NCBI GenBank assembly: GCA_035934235.1
Contig: DASYYB010000008.1
Span: forward strand, 1-64,000
Direction: 5' to 3'
DNA: 64,000 nucleotides
DNA from: REEB95 sp035934235
Lineage (GTDB): Bacteria; Pseudomonadota; Alphaproteobacteria; ATCC43930; CGMCC-115725
Each line of letters opens with the position of its first letter. Positions within the stretch are counted from its first letter, which is position 1. The notes beneath the pieces are model-generated. The model did not search any database, was not told where the DNA came from, and saw only the letters and a program-made list of their open reading frames with translations. Of this stretch, positions 20,033 to 27,705 are shown in pieces. The position numbers and the translations under genes are program-made.

Positions 20033-20821
20033 ATGCGCAGCTTGTTTACGCTCGCAGCGACGCCGGCACGACCGAAGGCAAACGAGCGGCAAGAGGCGCT
20101 TGGGCTCGGCGCGTGGATCAAACAGGCATTGCGACCGATCAAGGGCCGCTGGATGCCGCGGCCGGCGCCCTCGTGGCGGATTGCTGCCGCCGTATTAAAG
20201 CGTCGCGGCTTTCAGCCGCGCACCGTCTTCGATATCGGCGTCGCGTTCGGTACCTTCGACCTTTATCGCGAATTCCCGGACGCGTTTTACTATCTGGTCG
20301 ACCCGACGCAGGAATCTCTGCCCTACATGCACCAGTTGTCTCGGCAACTCGAGTGCGAAGTGCTCAACGTCGCGCTCGCCGATCACGACGGCCAACTCGA
20401 AATCGAGGTTCGCGCCGACATTCTGGGTTCGACCTTTTTCGAAGAGGTCGGGCCGCGTGCGATGCTGCGGCGCGAGACTGTCGCCGTGCGCCGCTTCGAC
20501 ACCCTCGTCGGCGCGTTCGAGCGGCCGGCTTTGGCAAAGATCGACGTGCAGGGTTCGGAACTGACGGTGTTGAAAGGGATGGGCGAGCGGATCCACGAAG
20601 TCGACGCCATTGTCGTCGAAACCAGCACGTTGGCGACGATCAAAGGTGGGCCGGAATTCTACAATGTGATCGCCTATTTGAAATCGCGCGGTTTCGTCGT
20701 GTTCGATATTGTTGGCACCGGGCGGCGGCCATTGGACGGCGCGTTGGCGCAGCTCGACGTGCTGTTTGTACCGGATGATTCGCCGCTCCGCGCCGACCGA
20801 CGCTGGGTCGATCGGGCCTGA
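20033..20821 (+). CDS. FkbM-family methyltransferase
   Basis: The 262-residue protein has the FkbM domain: FDIGVAFGTFDLY as the SAM-binding loop, an acidic YLVDPTQE strand, VAVRRFDTLVGAF and the signature AKIDVQGSELTVLKGMGERI, ending ETSTLATIKGGPEFYNVIAYLKSRGF. FkbM enzymes O-methylate sugars or polyketides, and in this setting a surface sugar is plausible. The ATG has no strong ribosome site and the first 30 residues are not conserved, so a later start is possible. It lies directly beside a hydrolase remnant, which suggests local gene turnover. Confidence 0.85.
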   Translation: MRSLFTLAATPARPKANERQEALGLGAWIKQALRPIKGRWMPRPAPSWRIAAAVLKRRGFQPRTVFDIGVAFGTFDLYREFPDAFYYLVDPTQESLPYMHQLSRQLECEVLNVALADHDGQLEIEVRADILGSTFFEEVGPRAMLRRETVAVRRFDTLVGAFERPALAKIDVQGSELTVLKGMGERIHEVDAIVVETSTLATIKGGPEFYNVIAYLKSRGFVVFDIVGTGRRPLDGALAQLDVLFVPDDSPLRADRRWVDRA

Positions 20822-20826
20822 GACGT

Positions 20827-21294
20827 TCAGCGCGCTGTCACCTGATTGCGGAAATCGAGCGGTGCGGCGATCTTGCGGAACGGCTCGATGCTCGATCCGG
20901 TGCCGCGCACGATGATGTCGCCGTAGCCAAGCAGCCGTCCGGCGAGCGATTGGTCGACGTCGACGGTTTCGACCTTGTCCATGTTCATCTCGATGGTGTG
21001 ACGCCGGATCAGGCCGCGCTTGAAGATGACACGTCGGTCTGTGACCGCAATCTCGGTCGTCCAGCGCCGCACCGCCGCGGCCAGCAACGTCAGCAGGCTC
21101 GCCAGCATTACAAGATCGAGCGCGACTAAAAAATAGGGCACGAGATTGCCGAACTGATTGGCAGCGATGATCGCGACGGATAGCGCGACGGCGATCGCAA
21201 ACAGGACGAGGCCAGGAAAATAGACGATCCAGTGCAATCGCCCGACATAGCGCAGTGTCTCGCCCGGCTGGAGAATCCGCTGGAGATAGCTCAT
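20827..21294 (-). CDS. Bacterial PH-domain membrane protein (YdbS/bPH2-like)
   Basis: The 155-residue protein starts MSYLQRILQPGETLRYVGRLHWIVYFPGL, has two membrane helices at about 24-46 and 53-74, then a bacterial pleckstrin-homology-like domain: WTTEIAVTDRRVIFKRGLIRRHTIEMNMDKVETVDVDQSLAGRLLGYGDIIVRGTG. Such proteins are common and their role is unknown; some act in membrane stress. It converges on the FkbM gene. The ATG has only a weak ribosome site. Its 5' side borders the integrated element at 21316. Confidence 0.9.
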   Translation of the reverse strand: MSYLQRILQPGETLRYVGRLHWIVYFPGLVLFAIAVALSVAIIAANQFGNLVPYFLVALDLVMLASLLTLLAAAVRRWTTEIAVTDRRVIFKRGLIRRHTIEMNMDKVETVDVDQSLAGRLLGYGDIIVRGTGSSIEPFRKIAAPLDFRNQVTAR

Positions 21295-21315
21295 GCGCGC
21301 GACAAGTCGGGAAAA

Positions 21316-21361
21316 TTGGTGAGCCCGCCGGGATTCGAACCCGGGACCCCATGATTAAAAG
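21316..21361. repeat. Left att repeat: 3' half of tRNA-Lys
   Basis: This 46-bp copy is identical to 23060-23105 and stops abruptly inside the anticodon-arm region, so it is not a functional tRNA. Beside it lies a perfect 9-bp inverted repeat, AATTGATAT (21373-21381) and ATATCAATT (21391-21399), absent from the right end. Confidence 0.85.
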
Positions 21362-21423
21362 CCAACACAATAAATTGATATTTCTCAATCATATCAATTA
21401 GTTATGTTTTTCTGCCCTTCGCC

Positions 21424-21441
21424 GGGTGCCATATGGGTGCC
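21424..21441. other. Paired heptamers near left end of the element
   Basis: GGGTGCC-ATAT-GGGTGCC: two identical heptamers separated by four bases, 62 bp inside the left repeat. The arrangement matches pairs at 22897-22914 and, inverted, at 22997-23014. They are candidate integrase arm-binding sites. Confidence 0.45.
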
Positions 21442-21526
21442 GAGGCGAATTTGAGTGTTTCCGGGCGACTTTAAGCCAGTTGCAAGATTCGAAACTTAGT
21501 CAGAATTGCAATCACCCTAGGCGTGG

Positions 21527-21565
21527 AAGTGGTGGCGAGGTTGGCGTTCAGCCTCGCCACCACTT
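21527..21565 (-). terminator. 14-bp hairpin after the ParB-like gene
   Basis: AAGTGGTGGCGAGG (21527-21540) is perfectly complementary to CCTCGCCACCACTT (21552-21565), with an 11-base loop, 14 bp past the stop of the minus-strand gene. No T-run follows on either strand, so it may stabilise the mRNA end or be a Rho-assisted terminator. Confidence 0.4.
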
Positions 21566-21579
21566 GAGTCAGTGGCCAA

Positions 21580-22512
21580 CTAGCCGTTGATCTTTGGCAA
21601 CGGGTCGCTGATAGCGTGCTGCATGTCTGCCTTGGACACAGTACGCCGAGCAAGGAACGCATTCCACGCTTTGATAATGAGCGCATTGCGAACGTTTTCA
21701 TGTACGCGGTTGTTGCTGCTCGCAGCTATCTCGACCAACCGCTTTTGCAGATAACGCGATGGAGCCCGCACCCTTTTCGCCCGACCACTAGCCCATTCGT
21801 CAAAAAATTCGTCTGCCCTCTTCTGGTCGCGCTTTGAAAAAAGATAATGCAGCGCCGCGAGTGGTCCCACCGGGTGTCCACAGGTTTTCCGAACGGCGAG
21901 GGCACAGTAAATGGAACGTTCGAGCAGGTCCGACTCGAATTTATCCCGGTAAGCTCTCAGCAATTCCTCATTCGAAAATTGTGCTCCCCGATCCGCAGGA
22001 TCATCGCTCGTAAGAATTAGCAGCCAACGAACTGCTGCCGCGACATGTCCGGCGTAACTGATCCCGGCAATCGCAAAGACATCGCCGCCGGTGCGATTTT
22101 TTCCGATATCCATGCGGTCGAATAGTTGTGAGTTAATGCCGAATACAACGTGCGAGGTCATCGGCTTTCCGGCGCGTAGACACGCGGACAAACGGTTTTG
22201 GCCGTCCTTCAACAATTCGTCGTCACCGAATTTGATTGTGTCGCCGGTGACTCCCCAACGCCCTGCGGTGAGATCAGCCGCATATTTTTTGATTTTGGCG
22301 GGCTTCATCGGGCGGTTATTGCGGTTAAGTGTGGTGAGGACATACTCGGCGAGCTTCGGCGAAAATTCGATCACTCGACTGTTCGTTGGCGGGCGACTGA
22401 TTAGTTCGCCAAGTGTGGCGATCTGTTCATTCAGCGGCATCGTCGCCTTTATTTTACGCTCCGGCTTTTCTGCCGAGACCGTGCGAATGGCTGCAACAGT
22501 TGAACCTGACAT
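21580..22512 (-). CDS. ParB/DGQHR-like phage-type protein
   Basis: The 310-residue start (MSGSTVAAIR) has GAAAGGA about six bases upstream; an ATG two codons earlier abuts that site. The protein contains SPKLAEYVLTTLNRNNRPMKPAKIKKYAADLTAGRW-type text typical of phage and island proteins, then DDELLKDGQNRLSACLRAG, where DGQNR (103-107) matches the DGQHR/ParB-like nuclease motif. The rest is helical (LLERSIYCALAVRKTCGHP, SRYLQKRLVEIA). DNA or nucleotide binding is likely, but the role is unknown. A near-duplicate of the start region, also with GAAAGGA, lies about 35 bases upstream at 22546. It is the only sizeable gene of the element. Confidence 0.75.
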   Translation of the reverse strand: MSGSTVAAIRTVSAEKPERKIKATMPLNEQIATLGELISRPPTNSRVIEFSPKLAEYVLTTLNRNNRPMKPAKIKKYAADLTAGRWGVTGDTIKFGDDELLKDGQNRLSACLRAGKPMTSHVVFGINSQLFDRMDIGKNRTGGDVFAIAGISYAGHVAAAVRWLLILTSDDPADRGAQFSNEELLRAYRDKFESDLLERSIYCALAVRKTCGHPVGPLAALHYLFSKRDQKRADEFFDEWASGRAKRVRAPSRYLQKRLVEIAASSNNRVHENVRNALIIKAWNAFLARRTVSKADMQHAISDPLPKING

Positions 22513-22621
22513 ACGCATTCCTTTCGATTGCGGGTTTATCCGTTGCCATGCGTTCCTTTCGTATTAGCATGACGGCAATGTTATCTCTCTTACTAGAATG
22601 AAATTCAACTAGGAAAATGTT

Positions 22622-22735
22622 ATGCAACGTAAAGCACTGAAAACACACGAAAAGATGATAGAAAAAGTGAATTTTTTCTCGATTATTCCGGTAAGAAAAT
22701 ACCATCGTATGTATACAAGAGAGCAGGGAACTTGA
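22622..22735 (+). CDS. Possible 37-residue basic protein
   Basis: ATG with AGGAAA a few bases upstream opens a reading frame of 37 codons ending TGA. The peptide begins MQRKALKTHEKMIEKVNFF and is rich in Lys and Arg. It lies in the AT-rich part of the element and points away from the ParB-like gene, as a small regulator would. No family is recognised and chance cannot be ruled out in AT-rich DNA. Confidence 0.3.
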   Translation: MQRKALKTHEKMIEKVNFFSIIPVRKYHRMYTREQGT

Positions 22736-22896
22736 TCTAATTCAGAAATCTAGCCAGCACAAAAACGTGAAAATAGAGCAGGCATTGTCCTGAAACGACC
22801 TTGGAATTCATGAGCAATTGTCATGTGGGCGATCATTTGCGGAAAGGCGCACCGCTGCCGGTTCACTACCGCCAGCCTTCAAACCATCGACATCCC

Positions 22897-23014
22897 GGGT
22901 GTCACCTGGGTGACAAGACGGTTCCGACAGACCCGTGTTGCTCAGCGAGGACGGTGGCCGAAAACGCTTTGATTCGTAGTGCCTTACCGTTCAATTGGCA
23001 CCCGGGTGGCACCC
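22897..23014. other. Paired heptamers near right end of the element
   Basis: Two pairs are seen. GGGTGTC-ACCT-GGGTGAC lies at 22897-22914. GGCACCC-GGGT-GGCACCC lies at 22997-23014 and reads GGGTGCC twice on the minus strand, 45 bp inside the right repeat. All pairs keep the four-base spacing of the left-end pair. The 22736-22896 stretch holds nothing recognisable. Confidence 0.45.
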
Positions 23015-23059
23015 TGCGAAGCGTCGGCGCCTAACTTAGGCTGCTAAGTGTTTGATTTC

Positions 23060-23105
23060 TTGGTGAGCCCGCCGGGATTCGAACCCGGGACCCCATGATT
23101 AAAAG
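23060..23105. repeat. Right att repeat inside tRNA-Lys
   Basis: This is the right copy of the 46-bp direct repeat. It covers the CCA end, T arm, variable loop and part of the anticodon loop of the intact tRNA-Lys, so integration here leaves the tRNA functional. Confidence 0.85.
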
Positions 23106-23136
23106 TCATGTGCTCTACCGGCTGAGCTACGGGCTC
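23061..23136 (-). tRNA. tRNA-Lys (anticodon TTT)
   Basis: The 76-base minus-strand gene folds as a standard tRNA. The acceptor arms are GAGCCCG and CGGGCTC, then discriminator A and an encoded CCA. The D arm reads TAGCTCAGCCGGTAGAGC, the anticodon loop ACTTTTAAT centres on TTT, and the T loop is GGTTCGAATCC. It is the attachment site of the element on its 3' side. Confidence 0.97.
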
Positions 23137-23176
23137 GCGCAATCGGGCCGGACAATAGGCGCGGCGGCGAGGTCGG

Positions 23177-23680
23177 TCAACCGAGGGCGCGGCGTGGCGC
23201 GAGACCGCGCTCTTCGATGCGGATACGCCACGCGAGCAGCGCCGCATTGAGGATCGAAAAAATCAGCGCGATTCGCCAGGCACCGAAGACGAGCGGCAGC
23301 ACGGCGATCTCGCCGGCGACGATGAGGTAATTGGGATGGGCGACAAACCGATAAGGACCATGCCGCACCAGTGGCGTGTCCGGCAGGCTGTAGACCCGCG
23401 CGGTCCAGAACCGGCCAAGGCTGGCAATGATCCAGACCCGCATGATGAGCAACGCGAGAAACACGCCGAGCCATAGCCACTGCACGGCAGCGTCCCATGG
23501 GACGAAGACGAAAAGCGCTAGCAGCCACGCGGCGTGCACGGCGACAATCAACGGGTAATGGCTGGCGCCGAGTTCGACGGCGCCGCGTTCCTTAAGCGCA
23601 CGCGCATTGCGCGCCGAGTAGGCGAGCTCGCCAAGCCGCATCGCCGCCACCAGACCGACGATGAGCAGCAGCGGACTCAC
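23177..23680 (-). CDS. Isoprenylcysteine carboxyl methyltransferase-family protein (BpsB/SrsB-like)
   Basis: The GTG overlaps the polyketide synthase stop by four bases and gives 167 residues. Three or four membrane helices and the motif VRHGPYRFVAHPNYLIVAGEI (105-125) are those of the ICMT/NnrU-like membrane methyltransferases. In Bacillus (BpsA-BpsB) and Streptomyces (SrsA-SrsB) such proteins methylate the alkylpyrones or alkylresorcinols made by a type III polyketide synthase. The same gene pair occurs here, so O-methylation of the PKS product is the likely role. An in-frame upstream extension is an overlapping-frame artefact. Confidence 0.85.
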   Translation of the reverse strand: MSPLLLIVGLVAAMRLGELAYSARNARALKERGAVELGASHYPLIVAVHAAWLLALFVFVPWDAAVQWLWLGVFLALLIMRVWIIASLGRFWTARVYSLPDTPLVRHGPYRFVAHPNYLIVAGEIAVLPLVFGAWRIALIFSILNAALLAWRIRIEERGLAPRRALG

Positions 23681-24720
23681 GCTTCGAGCACCAGAAAGCC
23701 GGCGGTGAACCCGGGTCCCAACGCCGATAGCAACATGCGGCCGTTTGCGCCGGCCTTGAGCGTACGCTCGAGCACGAACAAAACCGTCGCCGCCGACATG
23801 TTGCCGCAATCGCGCAGCACTGCGCGCGCGTGGTCGAGTGCGCCAGCGGCGAGCGCGAACGCTTCCTCGATTGCGCTGAGCACTTTGACGCCGCCGGGAT
23901 GACAGACGACATGATCGATGCCGTCGAGGGTGAGACCATGGCGGGCAAGGAATGTCTCCGCGGCGGCGCGCAATTCGTTGCGCACTAGTGCGGGAATGTC
24001 GCGCGAGAAGATCGCCTTGAGACCGTCCTCCATGACGTCCCATCCCATGACGCCGAGAGAGTCCGGCCAGGTATGCTCGCCCGCCGCGCCGAGAACCGGT
24101 CCGTTGCCATCCGTCGACACGATGCCGGCTGCGGCGCCGTCGCCGAACAACGCAGTCGCGACGACGTTGCTTTTCGAGTTGTCGCCGCGGCGGAAACACA
24201 GCGCGCACAGCTCGACAACCAGGAACAGGACGTTACTGCCCGGTCGGGCGCGGGCCAGGTCGGCGGCACGCGCGAGACCAGCGACGCCGCCGGCGCAACC
24301 CAAGCCGAACACCGGCAGGCGCGTGACGTCCGCGCGCATTCCGAGACGGTTCAGCAGCCGGGCGTCGAGACTGGGCGTGGCGATGCCCGTCGTCGAAATC
24401 GTCACCACGGCGTCGATTTGGCGCGCCGTAAGGCCAGCGTCGGCGAGCGCGCTGCGCGCTGCGCGCTCCAGCAGTCGCACGGCGTGTTCGAGATAAAGCT
24501 CGTTGCGCTCGGCCCAGCCGTGCGGTCGGTCGTACCATTCGACGGGCACGCAGGAATAGCGCGCGTCGATTCCGGCATTGGCGAAAACCGGCATCAGCCG
24601 GTCGAGGTCGAGCGCGGCGGCGCCGGCGAAATAGCCGCGGGCGCGGCGTTCGATATCGGCTTGCCGCAAGGTGTAGGGCGGTAGCGCCGTCGACAGGGCA
24701 AGCAGGCGGGGTGCGTTCAT
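23677..24720 (-). CDS. Type III polyketide synthase (alkylpyrone/alkylresorcinol type)
   Basis: This chalcone-synthase-like enzyme condenses an acyl-CoA starter with malonyl-CoA. The 347-residue protein has the full catalytic triad: C142 in FGLGCAGGVAGLARA, H274 in VVCHPGGVKVL and N307 in RDCGNMSAAT. LPVFGLGC and ALGPGFTAGFLVLEA are typical of bacterial members. The start MNAPRLLALST has AAGGAG about 13 bases upstream; a GTG one codon earlier would bring it closer. Translational coupling to an ICMT-type methyltransferase suggests a membrane-associated lipid, such as an alkylpyrone. Confidence 0.93.
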   Translation of the reverse strand: MNAPRLLALSTALPPYTLRQADIERRARGYFAGAAALDLDRLMPVFANAGIDARYSCVPVEWYDRPHGWAERNELYLEHAVRLLERAARSALADAGLTARQIDAVVTISTTGIATPSLDARLLNRLGMRADVTRLPVFGLGCAGGVAGLARAADLARARPGSNVLFLVVELCALCFRRGDNSKSNVVATALFGDGAAAGIVSTDGNGPVLGAAGEHTWPDSLGVMGWDVMEDGLKAIFSRDIPALVRNELRAAAETFLARHGLTLDGIDHVVCHPGGVKVLSAIEEAFALAAGALDHARAVLRDCGNMSAATVLFVLERTLKAGANGRMLLSALGPGFTAGFLVLEA

Positions 24721-24857
24721 CACTGGCGGTAGGCTCCTTGCGTCGTTACAGTGTCGGCGCTTCTGGCCGGTGCACAGTAGGGCCGCCGGCACTGATCTTG
24801 GATCACATGTTCGCGCGTTTCATTCGTTAGCCGGGACGAGCAGGGATAAGACACGAG

Positions 24858-25592
24858 ATGGCCCGCAAAAGTCGTAAGCCGCCGCCGCAGAATGGTGCCA
24901 TCAGCGGCCAAGCCAACGGCGACGATAATAGTAATGGTCTCGGCGAACGCCTACGGGCGTATTTCCTGGCGGGCATCCTGGTCACCGGGCCGATTGCTTT
25001 CACCCTGTGGATCACCTGGAGCATCATCGATTTCATCGATCGGGCGGTTTCTCACCTGGTGCCCACCAGTTACAACCCGGGCACGTACTTTCCGTTCAAC
25101 ATCCCAGGCTTCGGCCTTGTCATCGCGGTCGCCGCACTAACGCTGATCGGCTGGCTGACCGCTGGCTATGCCGGCCGGCTGTTCCTGCGCCTGTCCGATC
25201 GCATCATGAAGCGCATGCCGGTCGTGCGCGGCATCTACGGCGCCTTCAAGCAGATTTTCGAAACCGTATTGGCCAAGCGCTCGAATACGTTCCGCGAAGT
25301 CGTGCTCGTCGAGTGGCCGCGCCGCGAGATGTGGACTGTGGCCTTCGTCACCACGCAGGGCGAGGGCGAATTGCAGTCGAACGTCGCGCCGGATTCGATC
25401 GGCCTTTACGTGCCGACGACGCCGAACCCGACCTCGGGCTACCTCGTCTATGTCTCGCGCGCCGACATCGTGCCGCTGTCGATGTCGGTCGAGGACGGCA
25501 TCAAGCTGGTGATCTCCGGCGGAATCATCACGCCCGAAACGGGCGAGGCGCCGCTGGAGGGGAAAGTCCAGGAAATCGTCGCGCCGGAATAG
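24858..25592 (+). CDS. DUF502 inner-membrane protein
   Basis: The 244-residue protein has a charged N-terminus, helices at about 37-60 and 84-106, and the conserved cytoplasmic part with RLSDRIMKRMPVVRGIYGAFKQIFETV and IGLYVPTTPNPTSGYLVYVSRADIVPLSMSVEDGIKLVISGG. These are hallmarks of DUF502, a widespread family of unknown function. It converges on recG with 10 bases between the stops. Confidence 0.93.
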   Translation: MARKSRKPPPQNGAISGQANGDDNSNGLGERLRAYFLAGILVTGPIAFTLWITWSIIDFIDRAVSHLVPTSYNPGTYFPFNIPGFGLVIAVAALTLIGWLTAGYAGRLFLRLSDRIMKRMPVVRGIYGAFKQIFETVLAKRSNTFREVVLVEWPRREMWTVAFVTTQGEGELQSNVAPDSIGLYVPTTPNPTSGYLVYVSRADIVPLSMSVEDGIKLVISGGIITPETGEAPLEGKVQEIVAPE

Positions 25593-25602
25593 TCGCGCGC
25601 GT

Positions 25603-27684
25603 TCAGCCGGCACGGAGGTACCGGACCGCAGCGTCTCGCGCGAATAGATAGAGCAGCGCGCGCAGAGCCGCGCCGCGCGGACCTTCGAGCTCGGCGTCGC
25701 GCGCCAGCGCTAAGCACGCCTCCTCGTGCGCAATCGGAATGAGGTCGGCGTGCGCCGCGAGATCGGCCAGCCGGAACTGCTCGAAGCCGCTCTGCCTGGT
25801 GCCGAGCATTTCGCCGGCGCCGCGCAGCCGCAAATCCTCTTCCGCGATCCGGAAGCCATCGTCACTTTCACGCAAGATCGTCAAACGCTGTTTGGCGGTC
25901 TCACTCAACGGCGACGCGTACATCAGCAGGCACGAAGCCGGTTGGTCGCCGCGGCCGATGCGGCCGCGCAGCTGATGGAGCTGCGCCAGGCCGAAACGTT
26001 CGGCATGCTCGATCACCATGATGGTGGCGTCGGTAACGTCGACGCCGACTTCGATCACCGTCGTCGCCACCAGCAGGTCGATGCCGCCGGACGCAAACGC
26101 GGCCATCGTGCGGTCGCGCTCCGGTCCTTTCATCCGCCCGTGGACCAGGCCGACGCGGTTGCCGAAGATCTGGAACAGTTCGGAGAAGCGCGCTTCGGCG
26201 GCCTGTAGATCGCTGTCCTCGGACTCTTCGATCAGCGGACAGATCCAATAGATCTTGGCGCGCTTTGCGATCGCGCGGCGAATGGCGGCGATGACCTCGT
26301 CAAGCCGTTCGACGGGCACGGCGCTGGTGGTGGTTTTGGCGCGGTTGGCGGGCTTCTCGTCGAGGCGGGATGAATCGAGATCGCCATAGGCGGTCATCTC
26401 GAGCGTGCGCGGGATCGGCGTCGCCGTCATCACCAGGATATCGACTGCCGTGCCCTTGCCGGCGAGTTGGACGCGCTGTTCGACGCCAAAGCGGTGCTGT
26501 TCGTCGATCACCGCCAGCGCCAAATCCTTGAACGTGACCTCGTCCTGGAACAATGCATGCGTGCCGACCGCAATCTGAATCGCCCCGGCGGCGAGACGTT
26601 CGAGGAATTCCGTCCGCGCCCGGCCTTTCTCGCGGCCGGTGAGCAGCGCGACGGTGATCCCAGACTCCTTGGTCAGCGTGGTCAAGGTGGCGAAGTGCTG
26701 GCGCGCCAGGATTTCGGTCGGCGCCATCAGCACGGCCTGGCCGCCGGCTTCGACCGCATCGCACATCGCCAGCAGCGCCACCACGGTCTTGCCGCTGCCG
26801 ACGTCGCCTTGCAGCAGCCGGTTCATACGCAAGGGCTGCGCCATGTCGGCGGCGATCTCGCCGAGCGCACGACGCTGCGCGCCGGTAAGTGCGAAGGGCA
26901 GGGCACGTTCGATGCGCTGGCGCAGTTCGCCTTTGGCGGCGATCGAACGGCCAGCGCGTTTGCGGGTGCGCGCGCGCAATAGCGCGATGGTCAGCTGGTT
27001 CGCCAGCAATTCGTCATAGGCGAGACGTTCGCGCACCGGATGGCCGGGGAGCAGGTCCTCGGGTCGTGCCGGCGCGTGTGCGGCCGTGATCGCCGCGCGC
27101 CACGTTGGCCAGCCGCGCCGCTTGACCAGTTCGGTGTCGCTCCATTCGTCGAGTTGCGGTGCGCGCGCCAACGCGGCCTCGATTGCCTTGTGCACGATGC
27201 GCAACGTCAATCCGGCGGTCAGGCGGTAGACCGGCTCGATCAGCTTCAGGGTGTCGAGCACCGCCGGATCGAGAATGTAATCCGGATGCGTCATCTGCGT
27301 CTGGTTGTTGAAGCGCTCGACCTTGCCGCTGACGATGCGGCTCGCGCCGACCGGCAATTGCCGCTCCAGCCAGTCGCCTTTGACGTGAAAGAACACCAGG
27401 AAAAGCGTGCCGCTCGCGTCGCGGCAACGCACCCGATAAGGCTGACGCGGATTATGCGGCTTTTGGTGCTGCTCGACGGTGATCGTCAGCGTCGCGATGC
27501 GGCCTTCGGGCGCGTCGGCCACCTTGGGACGGAAGCTGCGATCGACCAGGTCGACCGGCAGGTGCCACAGCAGGTCGACGACATGCGGCCCGCAAATTTT
27601 CTTGAACAGTTTTCCTAGCCGTGGTCCGACGCCTTTGAGATCGGTGACCTCGGCAAAGAGCGGATTGAGGATTGCGGGTCGCAC
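25603..27684 (-). CDS. recG: ATP-dependent DNA helicase RecG
   Basis: RecG remodels stalled replication forks and branch-migrates Holliday junctions. The 693-residue protein has the N-terminal wedge/OB domain (LKGVGPRLGKLFKKI at about 16-30, LLWHLPVDLVDRS), Walker A LLQGDVGSGKTVVAL (290-304), the DEQH box at 394-397, and C-terminal helicase motifs VHGRMKGPERD, VATTVIEVGVDV and QLRGRIGRGDQPASC. The length is normal. Neighbouring mfd and sdhE are a common alphaproteobacterial arrangement. Confidence 0.98.
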   Translation of the reverse strand: MRPAILNPLFAEVTDLKGVGPRLGKLFKKICGPHVVDLLWHLPVDLVDRSFRPKVADAPEGRIATLTITVEQHQKPHNPRQPYRVRCRDASGTLFLVFFHVKGDWLERQLPVGASRIVSGKVERFNNQTQMTHPDYILDPAVLDTLKLIEPVYRLTAGLTLRIVHKAIEAALARAPQLDEWSDTELVKRRGWPTWRAAITAAHAPARPEDLLPGHPVRERLAYDELLANQLTIALLRARTRKRAGRSIAAKGELRQRIERALPFALTGAQRRALGEIAADMAQPLRMNRLLQGDVGSGKTVVALLAMCDAVEAGGQAVLMAPTEILARQHFATLTTLTKESGITVALLTGREKGRARTEFLERLAAGAIQIAVGTHALFQDEVTFKDLALAVIDEQHRFGVEQRVQLAGKGTAVDILVMTATPIPRTLEMTAYGDLDSSRLDEKPANRAKTTTSAVPVERLDEVIAAIRRAIAKRAKIYWICPLIEESEDSDLQAAEARFSELFQIFGNRVGLVHGRMKGPERDRTMAAFASGGIDLLVATTVIEVGVDVTDATIMVIEHAERFGLAQLHQLRGRIGRGDQPASCLLMYASPLSETAKQRLTILRESDDGFRIAEEDLRLRGAGEMLGTRQSGFEQFRLADLAAHADLIPIAHEEACLALARDAELEGPRGAALRALLYLFARDAAVRYLRAG

Positions 27685-27705
27685 CGCTTGCTGCCGGAAA
27701 GCGTC

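Larger units (their letters stand above)
21316..23105. mobile_element. Small integrated element at tRNA-Lys, integrase not present
   Basis: A 46-bp segment covering the 3' half of tRNA-Lys is repeated exactly at both ends, the usual footprint of tyrosine-recombinase integration. The intact tRNA is on the right and the duplicated 3' part on the left. Between them are one ParB-like gene, a possible 37-codon gene and lower-GC DNA. No integrase gene is seen. Pairs of GGGTGCC-type heptamers lie near both ends in opposite orientation, as arm sites would. It is a deletion remnant of an island or a non-autonomous element moved in trans. Confidence 0.75.

Noticed and set aside
21316..21361. A second tRNA-Lys gene
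   Set aside because: Only the 3' half is present; the 5' acceptor strand and D arm are missing. It is an att duplicate.
21416..21480. Possible C-terminal tail of an integrase on the minus strand
   Set aside because: A short frame ending GTHMAPGEGQKNITN is present, but it has no Arg/His/Tyr recombinase motif, so it cannot be claimed.
22801..23034. A 77-codon plus-strand frame in the element
   Set aside because: It would start at TTG without a ribosome site and covers the heptamer repeats. Its composition is not protein-like.
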